In this document: one piece after another, positions 42,294 to 50,692 of the stretch
How positions within the stretch are numbered: position 1 is the first letter of the stretch
Layout of the letters: the number at the start of each line of letters is the position of its first letter
NCBI GenBank assembly: GCA_002454815.1
Contig: DKJL01000006.1
Span: forward strand, 438,843 to 502,842
Direction: 5' to 3'
DNA from: Flavobacteriales bacterium UBA6693
Lineage (GTDB): Bacteria; Bacteroidota; Bacteroidia; Flavobacteriales; Weeksellaceae
DNA: 64,000 nucleotides
Translations under genes and position numbers: made by a program
Notes under the pieces: generated by a model
Told to the model about the DNA's origin: nothing
Seen by the model: only the letters and a program-made list of their open reading frames with translations
The model's database searches: none

Positions 42294-44483
42294 ATGTTCA
42301 AAAATTTATCGGCCGCCGCACTGGTGCTGTTTGTAGCTCCTGTCGTCCTCGGTCAGCAGACACCAAAATCTGAAACCAAAGAAAAAGAAATTGAAGGTGT
42401 TGTAATTACTAAAACTAAAAAAGCCGTTGAGCAAAAAGCAGATCGTACCATCTTCGATTTTTCGGAGCAGGAACATCTCAACACAGGCTCCGCCATGGAA
42501 GGCATCAAGAAACTACCGGGCCTCATCGCCACCGATGTCGCCGGGATGATGTACCAAGGCAAACTTCTTGACGTTTATCTCAACGGACGGCCACTGAATA
42601 TTTCCAGCAACGAACTTACTTCTTTTCTGGATGGGATGCCGGCAAATTCTATAGAGCGCATTGAAGTCATTACGCAGCCTGGTGCCGAATTTCCTGCTTC
42701 TTCCGGAGGGGCAATTATGAATATAATTACCAACAAAAACGCAAATAAATATCTCACTGCCACTTATTCCGGTAATTACAGCTTCACCAACGACAGTAAA
42801 TTCCGCAGCCGCACCAGTAATTCTTTAAGCCTGAACGCGCGTAACAAATATTTCGGCTGGCAGCTGCGCGTTGGGCATAATTACCGCGAAAGCGAAATGA
42901 ACAGCAACCAGGACAATCTGGTTTTCTCCAATACAGACCGCGTGGGGCGCGGAACTTTCGCCAAAGCCGGCCTCACTTTCGATGTGGGTGTTGATAAAAT
43001 ATTGCTGAACTACGACATTTATCAGAATAACAACGATAATGTAACACTGAGTAACGGTTCTTTCAAACTGCCCGATGCGTCTTTGAATGAATTTTCGGCT
43101 CTGGACGCGGCCAAGACAAACGGACTGCGTCAGGAAGCAGTAGTTACTTACCAGAAACGTTTTGATAACCGGCAGAGAAAACTCGATTTTCAGGCTGGCT
43201 ATACCCGTTCTGATAACGATTTTTATCAGGATAATATTTACAATCAATCCACAATGGGCGGTTACCAATCTTTGGGACGCCTGTTAGATAACAGTTCAAA
43301 GATGCAGATTTCTAACCTTAAAGTTGATTTTTCGCAGCCGCTGAAAATTCTCGACGAAGGTAAAATAAGTATTGGAGGTTTATACGAGAATCAGCAGTTT
43401 GACGCTGAAAGCAGAGGAACTACCAATTTGGAATATGAGCGCAACACTGCGTCATCTTATCTTGAATTCCAGGCAAAACTGAATAAATTTGATTTTATCT
43501 TAGGAACACGCGCTGAAAATTACGACATCTCCGGCACGACGAGATTAGCGGACGGGAATGGTCAGCTGAAGCAGCAGGCACTCATTCCTTTTAATCAGTT
43601 CAAATTATTCCCGAACGCCAGCGTACAGTATAATTTTATGAATCAGGTCTATTTTGCTTTGAATTATAACAAGAAAATTACGCTGCCGAGTATCTCAGCG
43701 CTAAACCCGAACAACAACACTTTCACCGGACCGAACTCGACGATGATCGGAAATCCAAATCTGCAACCGACCATTTACGATAATTTCGAAGTTAAACTTT
43801 CGGCCTTTGATTATGCTTTTATGGGCTATAATGTTTCATCTATCGACAACCAAGTGGCGCAGTTGCTTTCGCGCGAAGGAGACGTCATTAAAAATGAGCA
43901 GGTCAATATCCCGAATATGCGTATCCACAATTTCAATTTTGGGGTGCCGATTCCTTTTATGATTTTTAATACGCCGCTGAGTGAAATCATGAAAGTAAAT
44001 TTTAATCCTGACAAAATCAATTTCGTTTTCGTCTACGCCGGGTACATGAAGCATGAAATTGAAAACCTGGATTCGAAAGGACTTTTTATTTTAAATCTGA
44101 TGGCACAGATCATTCTGCCTTCCAATATTAAAATGACTGCGAATTACAACGTCTTGTCGAAGAAAGCCGGCTTTTATTATTTTGAATCCGAGCGGCCCTT
44201 CAATGAACGCTTTGACCTGACACTTTCGCGAAAGTTTTTGAATGATAAACTAACGCTTTCGGTCTTCGGCAATGATCTGTTCAATACGCAGGTAACTCAG
44301 TTGCATTCCAGACCGGTAACCGGCAACAGTGTGTTTCTTTACAATAAAACAGATACCAGATCTTTCGGGCTTTCCGTTAATTATAAAATTCCGACAAAAA
44401 ATAAATTAGCCAAGGAAGATCCGAATATCCTGAAGCAAACCGACTCCGGCGACAACGGCGGTCTGCTGCCCAAAACGCCGTAA
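42294..44483 (+). CDS. TonB-dependent receptor / outer membrane beta-barrel protein
   Basis: 729 aa. Signal peptide (about 1-20, cleavage near LGQQT), a plug domain (about 35-145; VVITKTKKAVEQKADRT, YLNGRPLNISSNELTSFL, RIEVITQPGAEFPASSGG) and a C-terminal barrel of the OMP_b-brl_3 type (about 300-729). No N-terminal carboxypeptidase-like domain and no SusD partner. The cargo cannot be told. It ends in a strong hairpin shared with the convergent rluA-like gene. Confidence 0.9.
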   Translation: MFKNLSAAALVLFVAPVVLGQQTPKSETKEKEIEGVVITKTKKAVEQKADRTIFDFSEQEHLNTGSAMEGIKKLPGLIATDVAGMMYQGKLLDVYLNGRPLNISSNELTSFLDGMPANSIERIEVITQPGAEFPASSGGAIMNIITNKNANKYLTATYSGNYSFTNDSKFRSRTSNSLSLNARNKYFGWQLRVGHNYRESEMNSNQDNLVFSNTDRVGRGTFAKAGLTFDVGVDKILLNYDIYQNNNDNVTLSNGSFKLPDASLNEFSALDAAKTNGLRQEAVVTYQKRFDNRQRKLDFQAGYTRSDNDFYQDNIYNQSTMGGYQSLGRLLDNSSKMQISNLKVDFSQPLKILDEGKISIGGLYENQQFDAESRGTTNLEYERNTASSYLEFQAKLNKFDFILGTRAENYDISGTTRLADGNGQLKQQALIPFNQFKLFPNASVQYNFMNQVYFALNYNKKITLPSISALNPNNNTFTGPNSTMIGNPNLQPTIYDNFEVKLSAFDYAFMGYNVSSIDNQVAQLLSREGDVIKNEQVNIPNMRIHNFNFGVPIPFMIFNTPLSEIMKVNFNPDKINFVFVYAGYMKHEIENLDSKGLFILNLMAQIILPSNIKMTANYNVLSKKAGFYYFESERPFNERFDLTLSRKFLNDKLTLSVFGNDLFNTQVTQLHSRPVTGNSVFLYNKTDTRSFGLSVNYKIPTKNKLAKEDPNILKQTDSGDNGGLLPKTP

Positions 44484-44507
44484 CCTGACGCCAAATTAAA
44501 ATTAAAT

Positions 44508-44547
44508 AATAACCCTCTTTAAAATTGATTTAAAGAGGGTTATTTTA
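44508..44547. terminator. Bidirectional hairpin between the TonB gene and the RluA-like gene
   Basis: Perfect 16-bp stem 44508-44523 / 44529-44544 with a 5-nt loop; short T-rich tails in both directions. The two genes are convergent. Confidence 0.85.
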
Positions 44548-44649
44548 TAGGTAATTAAGTGGAAATAGCTGTTTTTTAAATAAAATTGATTTTTTCAAAG
44601 CAAATTCCAGTTCATAAAAATTACTGAATTGAAGCAAATTAAATTGATC

Positions 44650-45327
44650 TCACTCTTCACACGCCCGCCAAACAGCGTCATTTTCCGGAACCGAGGCAGT
44701 GACCGTTAAAAGTTCTTTGGTAACGGGATGAATAAATTCCAGCTTTCTCGCGTGCAAATGAATACCGCCGTCGGGATTGGAGCGTGATGCGCCGTATTTC
44801 AGATCACCTTTGATCGGAGCTCCAATTTTCGAAAGCTGCGCACGGATTTGGTGATGACGCCCGGTTTCCAGATCGACTTCCAGCAATTGGAAATTGTCCA
44901 GCACGCGCAGAATTTTATAGTTTAGAACGGCTTCTTTGGCACCATCGGTTGCTTTAGGAAAAACCGTCGATTTGTTGGTTTTCTCATTTTTCTGCAGATA
45001 ATGCACCAGTCGCTGCTGCGTTGGGATTTCGGCTTTCGACGTTACAGCCCAATACGTTTTCTGAATTTCGCGGTTTTTCACCATCTGCGTGAGCCGCGAT
45101 AGTGCTTTGGACGTTTTGGCATAGATCACGAGTCCTGAAGTTGGCCGGTCGATGCGGTGAACCAAGCCTAGAAAGACATTCCCCGGCTTTGCATCCCGTT
45201 TTTTAATAAAGTTTTTGATCAGCTCCAGCAAAGAAGGATCGCCCGTTTTATCGCCCTGAACGAGCTGTCCCGCTTTTTTGTTGATAATTAAAAGGTGATT
45301 GTCTTCGAAAACGATTTGGTTCTGCAT
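44650..45327 (-). CDS. RluA-family pseudouridine synthase
   Basis: 225 aa from ATG at 45327 (MQNQIVFEDNHLLI); an earlier in-frame start at 45348 lies within the promoter box (45346-45353), so it is rejected. The catalytic region LVHRIDRPTSGLVIYAKT has the HRxDxxTSG motif with catalytic Asp. It modifies uridines in rRNA or tRNA; the target cannot be told. No S4 domain is visible. Confidence 0.9.
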   Translation of the reverse strand: MQNQIVFEDNHLLIINKKAGQLVQGDKTGDPSLLELIKNFIKKRDAKPGNVFLGLVHRIDRPTSGLVIYAKTSKALSRLTQMVKNREIQKTYWAVTSKAEIPTQQRLVHYLQKNEKTNKSTVFPKATDGAKEAVLNYKILRVLDNFQLLEVDLETGRHHQIRAQLSKIGAPIKGDLKYGASRSNPDGGIHLHARKLEFIHPVTKELLTVTASVPENDAVWRACEE

Positions 45328-45345
45328 AATGAAAGTGTAACGCTG

Positions 45346-45353
45346 CAAATTTA
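45346..45353 (-). promoter_or_regulatory. -7 promoter element of the RluA-family gene
   Basis: Minus-strand TAAATTTG, perfect TAnnTTTG, 18 nt before the ATG at 45327. Confidence 0.5.
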
Positions 45354-45371
45354 CAACAACTTAACTCTCGT

Positions 45372-45887
45372 TCATTCCAGGTTCAGATGGTTTTTCAAAA
45401 ACTCCTTTTGGGAATCGAATGCCAACTCATCCAAATTAATGGACTCTTTATCTAGCCAAACCGTTTCAGAAATTTCCAAATGATCCAGTTCACCTTCAAA
45501 TTTTTCATTCAGTTCGTAGCCGAAAAACAGATCCAGCGTATTGTACGCGATATTTTTGTATTCGTAAACATTGGGGCGGCTGCCCAGATAACGTAGCCGC
45601 GTACGATCTACTTTCAGTTTCATTTCTTCGAATAGTTCGCGTGCGCACGCCTCTTCAGCGTCCTCGTCGGGATCGACAAATCCGCCGGCAAGATCCAGTT
45701 TGCCTTTTTTTGGTTCCTGGCTGCGTCGCGTAAACAATATTTCTTCTCCACAGGAAATTACAACTGCCACTGCGGCGGCCATATTATGGTAGAGTACGTA
45801 ATCGCATACGCTGCAACTCCATTTTTGCGCGCCATCCCACAGCAAAGTCTGTCGGCCACATTTGGGACAATAGCTAAGATTCTGCAC
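45372..45887 (-). CDS. Nudix hydrolase with N-terminal zinc ribbon
   Basis: 171 aa. An N-terminal zinc ribbon (CPKC at 7-10, CSVC at 25-28) precedes the Nudix box GGFVDPDEDAEEACARELF plus EEM at about 68-90, with the Gly, Glu and REUxEE residues kept. Such zinc-ribbon Nudix proteins resemble NADH pyrophosphatase; activity here is unknown. It overlaps the xerD end by 14 nt. Confidence 0.88.
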   Translation of the reverse strand: MQNLSYCPKCGRQTLLWDGAQKWSCSVCDYVLYHNMAAAVAVVISCGEEILFTRRSQEPKKGKLDLAGGFVDPDEDAEEACARELFEEMKLKVDRTRLRYLGSRPNVYEYKNIAYNTLDLFFGYELNEKFEGELDHLEISETVWLDKESINLDELAFDSQKEFLKNHLNLE

Positions 45888-46794
45888 CCACTACGTTTCT
45901 TGGATGATAATTAAGGATTACTTCGCGCAGCTCTTCGGTCTTCAGATGCGTATAAATTTCCGTTGTCGTAATGCTGGAGTGTCCGAGCATTTCCTGGATA
46001 TAACGCAGATCTGCTCCGTTTTGTAACAAGTGCGTGGCGAACGAATGCCGGAACGTATGGGGAGATATCTTTTTGCTGATACCCGCTTTCTCGGTGAGTT
46101 CTTTGATGATAATAAAAACGATGACGCGCGACATGCCCGATCCCCGGCTGTTGAGGAAAAGAATGTCTTCACATTTCTTATTGATTTTATAAGTGGCACG
46201 AACCTCAGTGATGTAGTCCTGAATAAGATTTGCGGTGTACGTCGCGAGCGGAACAAACCGTGTCTTGCCTCCTTTACCGTCCACTTTGAGATATGATTCT
46301 TTAAAGTTGATATTGGAAATTTTAAGATCAATCAATTCAGAAACCCGCAGTCCGCAGCCGTAGAGAACCTCGATAAGACATCGGTTTCGCTGACCCAACG
46401 CAGTGGAAACATCAATGGTGTGAATGATTTTTTCTACATCGTTAAAGCTTAGTGTATCAGGAAGATACAGGCCGAGTTTCGGTCCTTCGATCAGTGTAGC
46501 CGGGTTGTCCGTGCGTACTTCATCGTCAACAAGATATTTAAAAAAAGCTTTGATCGAGGAAACCCAGCGCGCCTGCGTCCGTTCGCTGAACTTTTTCTTC
46601 GAACATTGAAACAGGTATTCCTGGATATTTTCCTGGCTCAGTTCCATGGGTCCAACATCGGCGAGTTCGGTTTCCGCGAAATCGCTCAGTTTGCGGATAT
46701 CCCGCAAATAGGCATCGACGGTGTTATCTGAAAAGTTACGTTCAAATCTCAAAAAAGTCTCAAAGTCATTAATTTTTTCTTTCCAAGTTATCAT
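45874..46794 (-). CDS. xerD: Tyrosine recombinase XerD
   Basis: 306 aa. N-terminal SAM-like core-binding domain (about 1-90) and a catalytic domain with Arg150 (GCGLRVSEL), Lys174 (DGKGGKTRF), His246 and Arg249 (SPHTFRHSF), His272 (LGHSSI) and the nucleophile Tyr281 (EIYTHL). This full set fits the dif-site chromosome dimer resolvase XerD rather than a phage integrase, and no mobile element is near. Overlaps the Nudix gene; dCMP deaminase starts 4 bp upstream. Confidence 0.92.
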   Translation of the reverse strand: MITWKEKINDFETFLRFERNFSDNTVDAYLRDIRKLSDFAETELADVGPMELSQENIQEYLFQCSKKKFSERTQARWVSSIKAFFKYLVDDEVRTDNPATLIEGPKLGLYLPDTLSFNDVEKIIHTIDVSTALGQRNRCLIEVLYGCGLRVSELIDLKISNINFKESYLKVDGKGGKTRFVPLATYTANLIQDYITEVRATYKINKKCEDILFLNSRGSGMSRVIVFIIIKELTEKAGISKKISPHTFRHSFATHLLQNGADLRYIQEMLGHSSITTTEIYTHLKTEELREVILNYHPRNVVGAES

Positions 46795-46798
46795 TTCA

Positions 46799-47233
46799 TC
46801 AGTGTTTTGTGTTCAGGTCAGCATGCGAAACTTTTTGAAGTTCGATCGCATGGTTTTTTAGAAATTCGATTCCGTCCTCGTCAGAATAGGCGTCGATATA
46901 AACGACTTTTTTAATGCCCGCCTGTAGAATAAGTTTACTGCATTCTTTACATGGCGATAAGGTGAGGTAAAGGGTAGCGCCTTCCGCAGACTGCGTGGAA
47001 CGAGACAGTTTTAAAATGGCATTCGCTTCCGCGTGAAGTACGTACCAAAGCGTATTTCCGTCATTATCTTCGCAGCAATTTTCAAAGCCTGAAGGTGTGC
47101 CGTTATAACCATCAGAGATAATCATGCGGTCTTTCACTATAATGGCGCCCACTTTTTTGCGGTTACAGTGTGAAAGCTGCGACCATACCTGAGCCATTTT
47201 GAGATAGGCAATGTCGAATTTTGTTACGTGCAC
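46799..47233 (-). CDS. Deoxycytidylate (dCMP) deaminase
   Basis: 144 aa. Cytidine-deaminase fold with HAEANAIL (zinc His and catalytic Glu) and TLSPCKECSK (PCxxC zinc Cys pair). A CNRKKVGAIIVKDRMIISDGYNGTPSG run is typical of dCMP deaminase. It makes dUMP for thymidylate synthesis. It precedes xerD by 4 bp on the same transcript. Confidence 0.92.
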   Translation of the reverse strand: MHVTKFDIAYLKMAQVWSQLSHCNRKKVGAIIVKDRMIISDGYNGTPSGFENCCEDNDGNTLWYVLHAEANAILKLSRSTQSAEGATLYLTLSPCKECSKLILQAGIKKVVYIDAYSDEDGIEFLKNHAIELQKVSHADLNTKH

Positions 47234-47245
47234 GGTGTTGATTTG

Positions 47246-48013
47246 TTAGAAATTGGGTTTGCGTTTTTCCAGAAATGCTGCCACGCCTTCCCGTTTGTCC
47301 TCCATTTCAAAAAGCTCACCGAAGGATTTAATTTCCGTTTCAAAACCGTGTTCCGTGTCGTATAAGTTGATGGCAGCAATTGCTTTGCTGATGGCCATCG
47401 GGGAATTTCGGGCAATCTGTGTTGCCAATTCTTTTGTTTTATTTAAAAGTTCTTCTGGACTAAATACTTCGTTTACTAAGCCGATTTCTTTGGCGCGTTC
47501 CGCAGAAATCATTTTAGCAGAAAATATCATCTCACTGGCCAAGCCTTTGCCGACCAGTTTTGGTAAACGCTGTGTGCCGCCGTAACCAGGAATGAGCCCT
47601 AAGGTTACTTCCGGCAGGCCAAGTTTTGCATTTTCTGAAGCATACCGGATGTGACAGGCCAAGGCCAACTCTAAACCTCCACCCAAAGCAAATCCGTTCA
47701 CAGCCGCAAGTACCGGCTTTCGCATGTTTTCAATTTTGTTGAATAAACTATCCTGACCGGTGCGTGCCAACTGCTCTGCGTCAGCCGTTCCGTAATCCGA
47801 AAACTCTTTAATGTCGGCGCCTGCTACAAAAGATTTTTCTCCGCTCCCGGTGATGATGACTGCGCGGCATGCATCGTCGTCAGCAATGCTGTCGAGTGCG
47901 TGGCTGAGTTCCGAAATCGTCGTTGCGTTCAGCGCGTTAAGACTCTGTGGCCGGTTAATCGTGATGACACTGAGGGCGCCTTCTTGACTTAAAATAAGAT
48001 TTTCATAGGACAT
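47246..48013 (-). CDS. Enoyl-CoA hydratase/isomerase family protein
   Basis: 255 aa from ATG at 48013 (MSYENLILS); the longer reading to 48049 is less typical. Crotonase fold with AGADIKEF and GGGLELALACHIRYAS (oxyanion hole) and LGLPEVTLGLIPGYGG holding catalytic Glu. It hydrates 2-enoyl-CoA in fatty-acid degradation, exact substrate unknown. The dCMP deaminase gene follows in the same direction with 12 bp between. Confidence 0.92.
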   Translation of the reverse strand: MSYENLILSQEGALSVITINRPQSLNALNATTISELSHALDSIADDDACRAVIITGSGEKSFVAGADIKEFSDYGTADAEQLARTGQDSLFNKIENMRKPVLAAVNGFALGGGLELALACHIRYASENAKLGLPEVTLGLIPGYGGTQRLPKLVGKGLASEMIFSAKMISAERAKEIGLVNEVFSPEELLNKTKELATQIARNSPMAISKAIAAINLYDTEHGFETEIKSFGELFEMEDKREGVAAFLEKRKPNF

Positions 48014-48118
48014 AATACAGTTCATTTGAAATTTCCGCAAATTAAACATTATTTTTTTAATAACAAGCGTCTAAGAACAGATGCAATGCTGCGCGCCCAG
48101 ATGCAAACGAAGTGCCGT

Positions 48119-49459
48119 TTACATGGTGTTGTGCGTCATCATATTCTCATCAATATTAAAATTCAAACCGGCGGCTATGCGTATGCCCAAAGCGATATCT
48201 GCCCGAAAGAAATGACACAGCTGGCGCCCGATGATACGCTCTCGCCGGGGTCCTTCGATTTGTTGCATTGATGCAATAATGTTTTCAGCTAATTTTTCAC
48301 GTTGTACGGTATTGAGCATTTTGGCATAGAAATGCCCCGCCTGTGTAAAATGATCGTTTTCGTTTTCGCCGTACAGTGCAGCATTATATAATGGGTCGCC
48401 ACTTTGCGATCGAGACGAAACTATTATATTCTTGCCCTGATTTACTTTAAGTAATTGTCCGTGCGGCCCCACTCTTTGTTGCTGCGCATTTTGATAAGCG
48501 AATTCTCGGCACTGCAACAATGGATCCGGCGAGAATGCCATGCCGGGTAAAAGTTTTGCTGGCGAAAAAGCGGCTTGCTCGACATCTGATAAATGATCGC
48601 CCGGCAGCTGATTAAGAATCAATTCTCCGACTTCTATCATTGGGAAATCGTTTGGTGACCAAATTTTCGTAGCGTCGAAAGGATTCCAGCGCTGCTCTTC
48701 CGCCTGTTGCTCCGTCATTATCTGGATGAAAAGTTTCCATTTCGGGAAATCTTCGTTTTTTATCGCTTCTGTTAAATCGCGTCCGGGGTCGCTTTCTTCG
48801 TTAGCAGAAGATTGCTGCGGTTTCCAGTGATACTTCACCCAGACTTTTTCGTTTGTGGCATTGAACATTGCAAATGCATGAACGCCATGACCTTTCATAT
48901 CTCGGTAACCATTGCTTTTTTCGTCATCAGAAAAATCAATCAGCAGCGCGTGCAGTGTTTCAGGATTTTCGCTGCGAAAAGCCCACTCAGCGGCGGCACT
49001 GTACAGATTAGTTTTGCGCTGAGGAAGTTGCGCATTGATAAGTTCCGGAAACTTGCCGGCATCCTTTATATAGTAAATCGGACTGCTCTGCGCCACAAGA
49101 TCCCAGTTTCCTTCGTCGGTATAAAACCGAACCGAAAATCCTTTTGGCCGACCGCAATTTTTGTCCAATTCAGTTTGTTTTGAAAATCGCACAAAAACGC
49201 GGCAGCTGTTTCCTACTGTGGCAAACAATTTCGCAGTCGTATAATCCGCCAGATTTTTGGTGACTGTAAAAAGGCCGAAAGCGCCACAACCTTGGGAATA
49301 AATGAGTCGGGGAGGTACTTGGCGCTGCACCATTTCTGCAATTTCCTGCTGCGCTCGCAAGCCATGAGCACAACATGGTGCGGCAGCGTAATAATCCGTG
49401 TTGCCCGACGTCGCAATGTCCGGATGTTCCTGGAAGAAGCCTGTTTTTTTTGAAGTCAT
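48119..49459 (-). CDS. Catalase-family heme protein lacking the canonical distal His and Asn
   Basis: 446 aa from ATG at 49459 (MTSKKTGFF). Alignment by eye to clade 3 catalases is unambiguous: AFGLFTVT, FVRFS, DEGNWDLV, GYRDMKGHGVHAF, NPFDATKIW and VEQAAFSPA. The heme ligand Tyr322 and its Arg partner are kept in REFAYQ. But the catalytic His of the VVHAKGAGAFG motif is Tyr54 (LIYSQGCGAFG) with a Cys close by, and the NNTP motif with catalytic Asn reads QSSP. Function is probably not ordinary H2O2 dismutation. It diverges from oxyR, so peroxide control is likely. The frame is intact, arguing against a pseudogene. Confidence 0.88.
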   Translation of the reverse strand: MTSKKTGFFQEHPDIATSGNTDYYAAAPCCAHGLRAQQEIAEMVQRQVPPRLIYSQGCGAFGLFTVTKNLADYTTAKLFATVGNSCRVFVRFSKQTELDKNCGRPKGFSVRFYTDEGNWDLVAQSSPIYYIKDAGKFPELINAQLPQRKTNLYSAAAEWAFRSENPETLHALLIDFSDDEKSNGYRDMKGHGVHAFAMFNATNEKVWVKYHWKPQQSSANEESDPGRDLTEAIKNEDFPKWKLFIQIMTEQQAEEQRWNPFDATKIWSPNDFPMIEVGELILNQLPGDHLSDVEQAAFSPAKLLPGMAFSPDPLLQCREFAYQNAQQQRVGPHGQLLKVNQGKNIIVSSRSQSGDPLYNAALYGENENDHFTQAGHFYAKMLNTVQREKLAENIIASMQQIEGPRRERIIGRQLCHFFRADIALGIRIAAGLNFNIDENMMTHNTM

Positions 49460-49479
49460 AATCAGCGTCTTAGCGACTT

Positions 49480-49487
49480 CAAATTTA
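49480..49487 (-). promoter_or_regulatory. -7 promoter element of the catalase-like gene
   Basis: Minus-strand TAAATTTG, perfect TAnnTTTG, 20 nt before the ATG; a TTTG lies 23 nt upstream as a possible -33. Confidence 0.5.
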
Positions 49488-49520
49488 TTCAAAATAAAGC
49501 AGAATATACTCAAATCTTAG

Positions 49521-49528
49521 TACCTTTG
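49521..49528 (+). promoter_or_regulatory. -7 promoter element of oxyR
   Basis: TACCTTTG, perfect TAnnTTTG, 21 nt before the ATG at 49550. The 90-bp gap holds both divergent promoters. Confidence 0.5.
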
Positions 49529-49549
49529 GCTATAGATAAAATTAATCGA

Positions 49550-50503
49550 ATGAACATTCAGCAACTGGAATATCTTATCGCCGTGGACAAATACAAGCAT
49601 TTCGGAAATGCCGCCCAAGCATGTTTTATTACTCAGCCGACGCTAAGCGCGATGATTCAAAAGTTCGAAGATGAACTGGATGTAAAGATTTTCGACCGCA
49701 CGACGCACCCAATCCGGACTACTGATGTTGGCACTCACATTATTGCCGAAGCCAAAAACGTCATTGATTCAATCAATGAATTGAAAAGTAAAGCCAATGC
49801 ACTCAACAATGTTTTAGCCGGAAAACTGAACTTAGGAATTATTCCGACGGTCTCAGGATCTATTTTACCGGCAGAAATATTTGATTTTCTGACGCTGCAT
49901 CCAAAAATTCAACTCAATGTCAAAGAAATGACGACCACCAATATCATCAGAGGTCTGAAATCAGGCGAGCTGGATGCCGGCATCATCTCGACGCCGTACA
50001 CCGCTGCCAACGAGTTTTATCAGGATTTTTTATTTAATGAGGAGTTGATGGTGTATTCTTCTGATGAAAGTAGCCAAAACAAGAAAGACCGTTTTGTAAT
50101 TCCCGACAAGATCGATGTACAGGAAGTTTGGTTGCTGGAAGAAGGCAACTGTCTGCGTACGCAGTTTGAAAATATTTGCGAACTGAAAGAAAATGCTGTG
50201 ACGCCGAAAAACCTGGAATTCGTGGCTTCTAATATTAACACGTTGGTGCAACTGGTCGACAAATTGGGCGGCATCAGTATTTTGCCCGAGCTGGCCGTGT
50301 CGCAGCTGTCGGAAAGTCAGCAGAAGAAAGTGAAGCGATTCCGCAAACCCTTTCCTCACCGCGAAATTTCGCTGATTTACTATAAGCCAACTTATAAGCA
50401 GAAAATCCTCGATGAGTTGATTTCTCATATTTCTATGTCGCTTAAGCCAAAACTGAATTACGACAAGAATCCGGCGGAGTTTGTCGGCGTGAAGCCACAA
50501 TGA
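49550..50503 (+). CDS. oxyR: LysR-family peroxide sensor OxyR
   Basis: 317 aa from ATG at 49550 (MNIQQLEYLIAVDKYKHF). N-terminal LysR helix-turn-helix (about 1-60; ACFITQPTLSAMIQKFEDEL) and a ligand domain (about 90-300). Cys201 and Cys210 in GNCLRTQFENICEL have the CX8C spacing of the redox pair in Escherichia coli OxyR (Cys199/208). It senses H2O2 by disulfide formation and should control the divergent catalase-like gene. Confidence 0.93.
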   Translation: MNIQQLEYLIAVDKYKHFGNAAQACFITQPTLSAMIQKFEDELDVKIFDRTTHPIRTTDVGTHIIAEAKNVIDSINELKSKANALNNVLAGKLNLGIIPTVSGSILPAEIFDFLTLHPKIQLNVKEMTTTNIIRGLKSGELDAGIISTPYTAANEFYQDFLFNEELMVYSSDESSQNKKDRFVIPDKIDVQEVWLLEEGNCLRTQFENICELKENAVTPKNLEFVASNINTLVQLVDKLGGISILPELAVSQLSESQQKKVKRFRKPFPHREISLIYYKPTYKQKILDELISHISMSLKPKLNYDKNPAEFVGVKPQ

Positions 50504-50523
50504 TTTTAAACAGGCAATTAAGT

Positions 50524-50554
50524 TTTGCCTTTCAGTAAATAGTAAGTAAATTTG
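50524..50554 (+). promoter_or_regulatory. Promoter of metK (-33 and -7)
   Basis: TTTG (50524-50527), a 19-nt spacer, then TAAATTTG (50547-50554). This matches both elements and spacing of the Bacteroidota vegetative promoter. Transcription should begin just before the riboswitch. Confidence 0.7.
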
Positions 50555-50566
50555 CACCAGAATCTC

Positions 50567-50614
50567 AGGAGGAAAAATTTGAACTGATTGCAACCTCTTT
50601 AAAAAATGCTAAAA
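50567..50614 (+). ncRNA. SAM-II-like riboswitch upstream of metK
   Basis: P1 stem AGGAGG (50567-50572) / CCTCTT (50594-50599, one G-T pair). The 21-nt loop contains ATTTGAAC and ends ATTGCAA, as in the SAM-II loop, and the downstream strand carries GCTAAAA (50608-50614), the SAM-contacting block. G and C of the loop TTGC can pair with GC of GCTAAA to form the pseudoknot. Location on metK supports SAM sensing. The second pseudoknot helix is not fully clear by eye. Confidence 0.72.
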
Positions 50615-50692
50615 CCGATACGCTCTTTTAGTTTCTTTTGCAATCTTCACGCTTTTTCTCCGCGATTTTAATTTAAAAAAATCAAAAGAAAC
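50609..50692 (+). promoter_or_regulatory. Expression platform of the metK riboswitch
   Basis: CTAAAA (50609-50614), part of the aptamer, is complementary to TTTTAG (50626-50631). GTTTCTTTTG (50631-50640) is the exact complement of CAAAAGAAAC (50683-50692), which ends at the base before the ATG. The second hairpin would hide the ribosome entry region; the first can form only when the aptamer is open. Confidence 0.5.

Noticed and set aside
45874..46794. Tyrosine recombinase as a sign of an integrated element
   Set aside because: It matches housekeeping XerD and lies in a tight operon with Nudix and dCMP deaminase genes; no attachment repeats or phage genes are near.
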